Assembly: GCF_036711975.1 (NCBI RefSeq)
Contig: NC_091973.1
Coordinates: 6,262,001 to 6,326,000, forward strand
From: Onthophagus taurus
Taxonomy: Eukaryota; Arthropoda; Insecta; Coleoptera; Scarabaeidae
Length of the DNA: 64,000 nt
Reading direction: 5' to 3'
Shown here one piece after another: positions 56,425 to 64,000 of the stretch; the first letter of the stretch is position 1, and every line of letters starts with the position of its first letter. Made by a program: the position numbers and the translations under genes. The notes below the pieces were generated by a model. That model was given only the letters and a program-made list of their open reading frames with translations, searched no databases and was not told the DNA's origin.

Positions 56425-58208
56425 GTATGTATGTATGTATGGATTGGGGAGTGCATGCAAAACCGCACGCCACACTTAGGCCCCATTGGGCCCCTTGTGC
56501 ATCCTCCCATTACACACTCTGGTCACATCAACCAGCCTAAGGATTTACCAAAGGCTAGGACGGCTCCTAGAGGTGCATTCCTGATGTCATCTGTGGTCGG
56601 CCATTCCTCCCCGAAGGTCCTCATTCTGAGGTCGGTCAGAGAGGGGCAGTCACACAAGATGTGTTTAACCGTCTCGTCATCCTGTTCACAGGCTCGACAG
56701 AGAGGGGAGTCAGCAAGCTTCATGTTTTGAAGGTGCTTGTTTACCTTACAGTGTCCCGTGAGGAGACCTGTGGCAGTGCGAAGGGCACTTTTACCGAGCC
56801 CTACGAAGAACTGGGCTGTTGCGGCTGAAGGATATTTTAACAATTCCTTGGCGAGATGACAGCCCGGGGTACGGTCCCACCCGTTTAAAAATTTTTTGTG
56901 GGTAATGCGCTTGATTAACTCGATGTGAGTAGCTAAAGAGGGGGTAATTATCGGCTCGGGTGCACAGGGCGCTCTACCGGCAGCACGTTTGGCAAGCCTG
57001 TCAGCGTGGTTGTTACCCTTGGAGCCGGAATGCCCCTTAACCCACTGGATTCTGACACGATTGTATTTCGCGGCCTCCTCCAGTGCTTTGTGACAATCCA
57101 TTACTACTGCAGACGTTATAATAACTCTGCTTAGAGCTAAAAGAGATTGTTTACTGTCTGTGAAAATAGTGAAGCACTTACCCCGCTTGTTGGATTCAAC
57201 AATGCAGTCGGCAGCAAGTTTAATAGCAGTTAGTTCCGCTTGTATGACGGTGGTGCTAGACCCTAAAGGTTCCGAGAGGCGAATCGGGGGATCGTGAGAG
57301 AATACCCCGGCGCCTGCACCATTTCGTCCTTTTGAACCATCAGTGTAGATCTTAAAAGTTCTTCGTTCATCTACTACTGTGGGACTGACGTGGGTGAGGT
57401 ACTTCTTTGAGAAAACATATTTTGCTGGTCTGTGATCAGTCTTACACTCGAGTAGGGGTGTGTCTAACACTGCTTCCCTCCAGAGTGTTGAACTGCTGCC
57501 AGCGTCCTCATCCTTCATAGTTCCTACTGATTGTAGTCTTTTCATGGTTACCAACGCCACTTCCTGAATATGTAGGTTGAGTGGTGGTAAATTTAACATG
57601 ATTTCCATGGCCGCGGTGGGGGTTGATCGCAGCGCACCTGTAACATACAGACACGCGAGTCTCTGTATTCTATTAAGTGCAGTGGTGGCGGTAGACCTAG
57701 AAGTTCTAGTCCACCATACCACCGCACCGTACGTTAGCATTGGTCGAACAACGGCGGTGTAAATCCACAGGGCTATCTTGGGAGACAGACCCCAAGTCCT
57801 CCCGACAGCCCTCCGGCACTGGCCGAAGGCGACACAAGCTTTATTAACTCTATTGTCTAGGTGGGATTTCCACGTTAGTTTACTGTCTATTATTAAGCCC
57901 AAGTACTTAACTTCAGTAGACAGTTTAAGTGGAGTTTTAGCGAGCGTTGGCAATCTAGGATTGCCAATGTTGCGCTTGCGTGTAAAAAGAACCATTTCTG
58001 TCTTCTTGGGATTGACGGAAAGGCATTGTTTATTACACCAGTTCTCAATTAGATTGAGTGCTTCCTGCATCCTATCGAGGAGTACGTTAGCGTACTTGCC
58101 TCTAATGAGGATTGTCAGGTCATCTGCGTAGCCAACGGTTTTAAAACCGGCTAGTTTTAGGCGTTTCATGAGGCTATCGAGGGTGAGATTCCACAAAAGT
58201 GGAGAAAG
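56425..58208 (-). mobile_element. 5'-truncated LINE with RT palm and RNase H, open reading frame intact
   Basis: The minus strand has one unbroken frame from the truncation point to 56523. It holds RT motif C (KTVGYADDLTILIRG), LSVNPKKTEMVLFTRK, EVKYLGLIIDSKLTWKSHL, RNase H (FKIYTDGSKGRNGAGAGVF, VIQAELTAIKLAAD, IFTDSKQSLLALS, VRIQWVKGHSGSKGNNHADR) and a CxxC-H-C end (CRACEQDDETVKHILCDC). The 3' UTR ends in (CATA)n, seen as GTATGTATGTATG at 56425-56437. The 12-bp target-site duplication TTTCTGGTACTT lies at 56413-56424 and 58209-58220. The intact frame suggests recent insertion. It belongs to the same broad clade as the 55.2 kb LINE, but to a different family. Confidence 0.93.
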
Positions 58209-58235
58209 TTTCTGGTACTTATTTGGTGGGGGTTT

Positions 58236-58484
58236 GTAGGTCAATATGTTAGCTTGCCAGATGATAATGTTTTTTTGTATGTCTATGCTGATAGATATTT
58301 CATAGATGATGCTCAGTGGATTGATAACAAACTGAAAAGTTTGAAAGCTCTCATTGCTAATTTGACATGCTCCTTTATGTCAGGGTCAAACCTTGCCATT
58401 AATTGTACGAGTCCTAAAAATTTCCCATTATTTGAGGTAAATAATTTATCAGAAGATCCTCTGAAAGCCAGATATAAAATCTGA
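58236..58484 (+). CDS. Unrecognised open frame, possible 3' exon or element remnant
   Basis: An open frame of ~80 codons (GQYVSLPDDNVFLYVYADRY, DDAQWIDNKLKSLKALIANL, KNFPLFEVNNLSEDPLKARY) ends at a TGA at 58482-58484. Residue make-up looks like real protein. It starts just right of the LINE target-site duplication and lacks its own ATG near the open end; splice acceptors (TTAG at 58252, CCAG at 58260) are possible. I cannot tell whether it is the last exon of a damaged host gene or part of an old transposon. Confidence 0.4.
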   Translation, partial: VGQYVSLPDDNVFLYVYADRYFIDDAQWIDNKLKSLKALIANLTCSFMSGSNLAINCTSPKNFPLFEVNNLSEDPLKARYKI

Positions 58485-59078
58485 ATACATTAAAATTTAA
58501 CTGAGCTACAGAGGAAAACAGCAAAAAACATCAAAGTATTGCATTTATTGTTGCTTTATGATTATTTTTATGATTTTTACGTTATTAGCTATTTAATGCT
58601 TGATCCTAAAGCCACCACTGCTCTAGAGTACTGCAGTTTTTGATGCTTGAGGAAAGAAATTCTGCGATTACTACTAAAAATGTAATCAAAGTATTTGGCA
58701 TGTTTCCAAGTTGCTGAAGTCACTGATTCTGGACATAATAAATCCAAAATTAATAAAATTCTCTTTATTGCATAAATTCTAAAATAAAATTTTCTGTATA
58801 TTGGGTTGCATAAACTTTAGATCTAAATTTTATTTCACCTAAAATACCTAGATGGCGCAAAAGTTTGTTTAGAAACTTTTAGAAAGTATTCTAAATCGAC
58901 TTGTATCATCATTCTCGGTTTATTTCGTTTTAAAATTGCGAGAGGATCGGTATTTCATCTATAATCTAGGTGAGTTCAAGTCTTTGTCATTATCAGCAAC
59001 AGAGATTTACGTTTTATTTCGTTGTCATCCAGGTGTTCCATCTTAAACGAATAATTTCTAATCCAGTAACCAGGAAAA
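58485..59078 (+). promoter_or_regulatory. G6PD 5' flank and split leader
   Basis: A CTCF-like AGATGGCGC lies at 58850-58858. A likely leader exon ends at 58969 (CTAG before GTGAGT), with a 63-base intron to the acceptor CATCCAG (59032). The second leader part runs to the ATG at 59079. No TATA box is obvious. Confidence 0.45.
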
Positions 59079-62000
59079 ATGTCAGGTTAGTGTAAAGAAG
59101 TAATAAATTTTTTCCTATATTTGCTTATTTCACAATTATCATTGACCTAATATGCTTATTTCATAATTAACATTCACTCCTAGAATGAAGATAGCAATTT
59201 CTCACTTAATTATTCATGTAACCTTGAGAAATAAACGTGATCTTTCAATGACACTTTAATCATATTCTCATTTTTTTAATGTTTTATAGCTGAGGTTCAA
59301 CAAACTGAAGAATGTCTGGATTTGTACAGGAAATCTTTAAAAATCATCGAGACAGATCACGATGGGGCACAATTCGATATGGATCGTCCCCATGCTTTTG
59401 TTGTTTTGGGAGCTTCAGTAATTATTAAATATGAAAATGTCCAATGAAATTTAAAACTTTGTTATTTTTTCTTAATTCAGGGTGATTTAGCCATGAAGAA
59501 AATTTATCCAACTCTTTGGTGGTTATTCAGAGATGGTCTCCTCCCAGTAGATACAACATTTTATGGCTTTGCAAGGTCAGCAATGGATATTATAGCTCTA
59601 CGTGGATTGTGCCACAACAATATGAAGGTAAAAACAACTTTTAGACAGATTGAGATTATCACTCAATTTAATCATTTTATTATTTAGGTAAAAGATAGTG
59701 AATCTTCAGTTTATGAAGCATTCTGGAAGCGGAACTTTTACATTAAAGGAAAATATGATGACTGTCATGATTTTGAAAGGTTGGATGCTGAAATTGTTGC
59801 CCGAGAAAAAATTATTGCCAATAGAATTTTTTATCTTGCCTTACCACCATCTGTTTATGAAAACGTCACTGTTAATATTAAAAATGCTTGTTTGTCTAAA
59901 AAGTAAGTTGTTCAAAAAATTTTGATATACTGGGTATTCCATTAAGGGCTGTATCTCAATAATTTGTGAATCCTTATAGCCAATAAGTTAGATGAGCTAT
60001 GACTTTAACAAGCTTGGATAATACCACATCACTTTTGTATTGCAACATTTTTTATATCTGTCATAATAAGAGATCATATCTCCTGGACCATTCAACCGAT
60101 TTGAATATTTTTGGTCTTGTTTGAAAGAGCATTTCATTCACTTTTAAAAGATATTTTCAGTAAGACCGTTTAATTTAAAACAAATAAGCTAGAGGGCGTT
60201 ATCTGCAGCGATTACATATTTTCGTAATTTTTGAAAAAAAAAATTGAACGGAACGGTACTATTTACTTCACAGACCTTTAGTCACAATAAAATTTGCTAA
60301 ATATTAGTGAAAACCGCGTCTTGATATCTCCATCCATTCTTGAATTAATACGAATTTTGAACATTTTCTTCTATAATTCGAAATGTTGCAATTTTCATAA
60401 TAATAACTTTCAAAATTCGCTATAAAATTAATTAAAATATCCTCTTTTTAATACAAAAAGCCGTTTTGAAAAATCGCTTTCAGTTCTTGAGAAATAAATT
60501 TTTGAAATGATCAACAAATTTCCGAATTTTGCAATTTTCGCCGATTAAGTTTTAAAAATTCGTATAAAATCCATTTCTTGGAATCTGAGTTTGAAAATTT
60601 CCCAAAGTGTTAATAAGAGTGTCCTCTTTCCAATGAACCAACCCGTTTTGAAAAATAACTTAGTTTTTGAGAAAACAATATTTGAAGTTTTGATAAAATT
60701 TTCGATGTTGCTATAATTTTCAAAATTCGCTATAAAATTAATTTCTTAAAGGATCATTGTGGAAATATCACCAATTATTAATTAAAGTATCCTTTTTTTA
60801 ATGCAACAATCCGTTTTGAAAAATCACTTTCAGTTCTTGAGAAATAAATTTTTGAAATGTTCGACAAATTTTCGAATTTTGCAATTTTCGCCGATTAAGT
60901 TTTAAAAATTCGTATAAAATCCATTCCTTGGAATATGAGTTTGAAAATTTCCCAAAGTGTTAATAAGGGTGTGCTCTTTCCAATGAACCAACCCGTTTTG
61001 TAAAATAACTTTTAGTTTTTGAGAAAACAATATTTGAAGTTTTGATAAAATTTTCGATATTGCGATAATTTTCAAAATTCGCTATAAAATTAATTTCTTG
61101 AAGGATCCTTGTGGAAATATCACCATTTATTAATTAAAGTATCCTCTTTTTAATGCAACAAGCCGTTTTGAAAAATCACTTTCAGTTCTTGAAAAATAAA
61201 TTTTTGAAATGATCGAAAAATTTTCGAATTTTGCAATTTTCGCCGATTAAGTTTTAAAAATTCGTATAAAAACCATTTCTTGGAATATGAGTATGAAAAT
61301 TTCCTAAAGTGTTAATAAGAGTGCCCTCTTTCTAATGAACCAACCCGTTTTGTAAAATAACTTTTAGTTTTTGAGAAACCAATATTTGAAGTTTTGATAA
61401 AATTTTCTATGTTGCAATTTTCAAAATTCGCTATAAAATTAATTTCTTGAAGCATCATTGTGGAAATATCACCAGTTATTAATTAAAGTATCCTCTTTTT
61501 AATGCAAAAAGCCGTTTTGAAAAATCAATTTCAGTTCTTGAGAAATAAATTTTTGAAATAATCGATTTTGCAATTTTCGCCGATTAAGTTTTAAAAATTC
61601 GTATAAAATCCAGTTCTTGGAATATGAGTTTGAAAATTTCCCAAAGTGTTAATAAAAGTGTCCTCTTTCCAATGAACCAACCCGTTTTGAAAAATAACTT
61701 TTAGTTTTTGAGAAAACAATATTTGAAGCAATAAGTTGACGTATCTTATCAAAATAATTTCCAGATATTTCTCTTGTCCAGTTTGCCGATTACTATTTTT
61801 TCCCAAACCTCGGCCTTACAGTTGTCGAGATACTTACCCTTAATGGGACACCCGTTAGGAGATTTTAATCAGGAAATTTTACTGTACGTTTATTTATTTT
61901 TTTTTAATTTAGAGGTTGGACGAGAGTTATTATAGAAAAACCATTCGGTAGAGACTTGGCCAGCTCTCAAGTTCTTTCCGATCACATCGCACGATTATTT

Positions 62001-63120
62001 ACAGAAAAGCAAGTTTATAGAATCGATCATTACTTAGGAAAAGAGATGGTCCAAAATCTGATGACTTTAAGGTATTAATTTAAAATTTTTTTCGATTTCT
62101 AACATTTTTCAAATTTAAGATTTGGTAACCGCATTTTCTCACCGACTTGGAATCGCGATAACATCGCCTCAATTCAAATCTCGTTCAAAGAACCGTTTGG
62201 CACTCAAGGTCGCGGTGGTTATTTCGATAACTTCGGAATTATTCGCGATATAATGCAAAATCATCTTTTACAAATCCTCACGCTTGTTGCGATGGAAAAG
62301 CCGGCTTCGTGTCATCCCGACGATATTCGTAACGAAAAAGTTAAAGTTCTTCGCTGCATAAAACCACTTCAAATGGAAGACGTCGTTTTGGGGCAATATG
62401 TTGGGAACCCAGATGGTGAGGGTGAAGCGAAATTAGGTTACTTGGACGATCCAACCGTTCCTAATAATTCGAACACCCCAACTTATGCTTTGGGAGTCTT
62501 ACACATTAAGAATGAACGCTGGGATGGGGTTCCCTTCATTTTAAAATGTGGAAAAGCTTTAAATGAACGCAAAGCGGAAGTTCGCATTCAATATAAAGAT
62601 GTTGCTGGGGATATTTTCGAAGGGCAACCAAAAAGAAATGAATTGGTTATTAAAGTTCAACCTGGTGAAGCTTTGTATGTTAAATTAATGGTTAAAACTC
62701 CAGGGATGACTTTTGATATGGAGGAAACTGAGTTGGATTTAACTTATGGGAGTCGATATTCTGTAAGATTTAATACTTATTTATATATGAGTGTTATTTG
62801 TTTCTTTTTAGAACATAAAGTTGCCTGATGCTTATGAAAGATTAATTTTGGACGTATTTTGCGGCTCCCAAATGCATTTCGTTCGTGCCGACGAGTTGCG
62901 CGAAGCTTGGAGAATTTTTACCCCGATTCTTCACAAGATTGAAAAGGAAAATATCGCCCCGATTAAATACATGTACGTTTTTAAAACGATTTTTTAATAA
63001 ATTTAAATAAATTAAAATTTTAGGTTTGGAAGTCGCGGCCCAAAAGAAGCCGATGACAAAGTATTCAGCAATAATTTCCAATACTCAGGCTCCTACAAAT
63101 GGAAATCCTCTTCTTTATAA
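59079..63120 (+). CDS. Zw: Glucose-6-phosphate 1-dehydrogenase
   Basis: G6PD oxidises glucose 6-phosphate with NADP+ to 6-phosphogluconolactone, the first committed step of the pentose phosphate pathway, in the cytosol. Exons: 59079-59085, 59290-59417, 59481-59627, 59688-59902, 61913-62071, 62120-62762, 62812-62972 and 63024-63120; phases match, 518 residues (family 515-525). The NADP fingerprint [20 protein letters not shown] starts near residue 39. The active site [10 protein letters not shown] is near 200, and the EKPFGRDL motif precedes it. [39 protein letters not shown] and [18 protein letters not shown] are typical. Exon 1 holds only MS and one base. Intron 4 (2 kb) contains ~350 bp tandem repeats; the other introns are mostly under 65 bases. 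Confidence 0.97.
60345..61735. repeat. ~350 bp satellite (family C) in G6PD intron 4, about 4 units
   Basis: GCAATTTTCGCCGATTAAGT recurs at about 60531, 60881, 61233 and 61570 (period 337-352). Between copies lie CCAATGAACCAACCCGTTTT and CAAAATTCGCTATAAAATTA. A shorter copy is at 53610-54035. Within each unit two related halves occur, each with CCGTTTTGAAAAAT and TTTTGAGAAA-like words, so the unit may itself be an old dimer. Confidence 0.92.
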
Positions 63121-63775
63121 AATAATAACATATATCATTTACAATTTTATTAGGTTAGTTCCAAAAAATAATTAATCCCAGTTTCTTGCAATGTTCTTGT
63201 GATAAAACGCAAAGGCGTGTTATTTTTGTTATGATTGAAACGATTTTGTACGTTTGTAATATTTATTGAAACGCAATACATTCCATTTTCAATAACAGTC
63301 TATTGTTTTACTTCAAAAATAAACACCAAAAAATAAATCTCATTTAAAAAATCAACGTTTTGCGCATGCGTAATTTTTTAAATGTACACTAATATACATA
63401 CATTAGTTATAAATAATATTAATAATAAATAATACTTAACATTCGTTCACCTGTAGCAGTAAACCCAAAATTTTCCTCTGAAAAGAAAAAAAAAGAAAAA
63501 GAACGTTCAAAAAAAATGTTACATTTCAATTTTTAAAGCTTTTAAGAGTCTCGGTGCGTAAAAGCAAGAAATGCGTGATCAGAAGCTTTGTACATAAATG
63601 GCCTGAAAAAAAAACCACAACCAAACTCAAAATAAAAATTAATTAACGAAGAAACGGCAAGCAAGACGTCAAGAATTGAAGAAACGTGCGGGCAAGCAGT
63701 GTCGTTAGTCAAAATCCACAACAAGAAGTGTGTTAATAGTTTTTGAGACAGAAAAACTTTGCTGGGTGATTATTA
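63121..63775. other. Convergent 3' UTRs of G6PD and the isocitrate dehydrogenase gene
   Basis: G6PD 3' UTR with AATAAA-like signals near 63318-63332. The right part is the 3' UTR of the minus-strand gene. No other gene; a minus-strand frame at 63724-63542 looks like chance. Confidence 0.5.
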
Positions 63776-64000
63776 TTACCAGGCGCGGATGTCTGCTTGC
63801 AAAATATGGTCAATTATGCTTTGAACCACATCTGTACTGCTGTTTGATCCTCCCAAATCTATAAAAAAAATTAATTAAGAACTCATTAAACACTAAAATC
63901 ATCACTAATTTACCTGGAGTACGAATATTATCCTCACAAATAGTTCTCAAAATAGCATTTTCAATTAATTCGGCATGGCGGGTGTGTCCCAAATGTTGTA
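63776..64000 (-). CDS. NAD-dependent isocitrate dehydrogenase subunit, 3' end (cut by window edge)
   Basis: This is a subunit of the mitochondrial IDH3 complex, which converts isocitrate to 2-oxoglutarate in the TCA cycle. Two exons are visible: from beyond the edge to 63914, then 63858-63776, joined in matching phase. The protein end reads LQHLGHTRHAELIENAILRT, ICEDNIRTP, then DLGGSNSSTDVVQSIIDHIL and QADIRAW-stop. The (R/H)T-x-D-(L/M/I)GG-xxxTxDxxxxI pattern is the C-terminus of decarboxylating dehydrogenases. The HTPDIGG-like form points to the beta/gamma (regulatory) rather than the alpha subunit, but which one is not certain. The isopropylmalate dehydrogenase family shares the fold and cannot be fully excluded. 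Confidence 0.82.

Overview
The window comes from an arthropod nuclear genome, most likely an insect and plausibly a beetle. It is AT-rich, the genes are split by short GT-AG introns (many of 45-100 bases), the proteins resemble insect orthologues, core promoters of the TATA plus TCAGT initiator type are visible, and repeats fill both the spacers and the larger introns. The species cannot be fixed from the sequence alone.

Host genes, left to right: the 5' part of a mitochondrial ATPase inhibitor (IF1, minus, cut by the window edge); a PARP16-like mono-ADP-ribosyltransferase (plus, 3 exons); endophilin A (plus, 8 exons, with a possible internal promoter for an SH3-only form); a membrane-anchored haem peroxidase (plus, 5 exons, with a satellite-filled intron); a DnaJ/Hsp40 (minus, intronless, with a perfect heat-shock element upstream); actin-related protein Arp8 (plus, 4 exons); PIG-U of the GPI transamidase (minus, 4 exons, convergent with Arp8), plus a partial tandem copy; SCAMP (plus, 6 exons); lipoyltransferase LIPT1 (minus, 4 exons), with a tiny transcription unit for a 46-residue protein just upstream; glucose-6-phosphate dehydrogenase (plus, 8 coding exons); and the 3' end of an NAD-dependent isocitrate dehydrogenase subunit (minus, cut by the edge). 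For nearly all of these I could place exon borders at GT-AG sites with matching phase. They are housekeeping genes with no evident shared pathway.

The rest is repeats. Three satellite families occur more than once: a ~170 bp family (10.97-12.75 and 15.62-18.71 kb), a ~173 bp family (22.8-26.6 and 29.3-31.4 kb) and a ~350 bp family (53.6-54.0 and 60.3-61.7 kb). A ~290 bp family fills endophilin intron 2. The first two lie inside larger units bounded by inverted or direct repeats, which suggests that satellite arrays travel as cargo of non-autonomous DNA transposons. SCAMP intron 4 holds a 3.9 kb transposon carrying a ~1.2 kb near-palindrome, a field of GC-rich palindromes and a PIF/Harbinger-like remnant. 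At 36.3-37.1 kb there is an array of near-perfect hairpins.

LINE fragments lie at 18.7, 23.1, 37.2, 49.6, 55.2 and 56.4 kb, three of them with clear target-site duplications. Pieces of Tc1, hAT-like, Penelope-like and MITE-type elements are also present. I saw no LTR element or other virus-like element that I could support.

Points that seem worth a second look are the small-protein gene at 48.5-49.0 kb, the satellite-bearing transposons, the hairpin array, the large SCAMP-intron palindrome, the tandem duplication that copied the 3' half of PIG-U, and the scrambled copies of peroxidase exon/intron sequence upstream of that gene.
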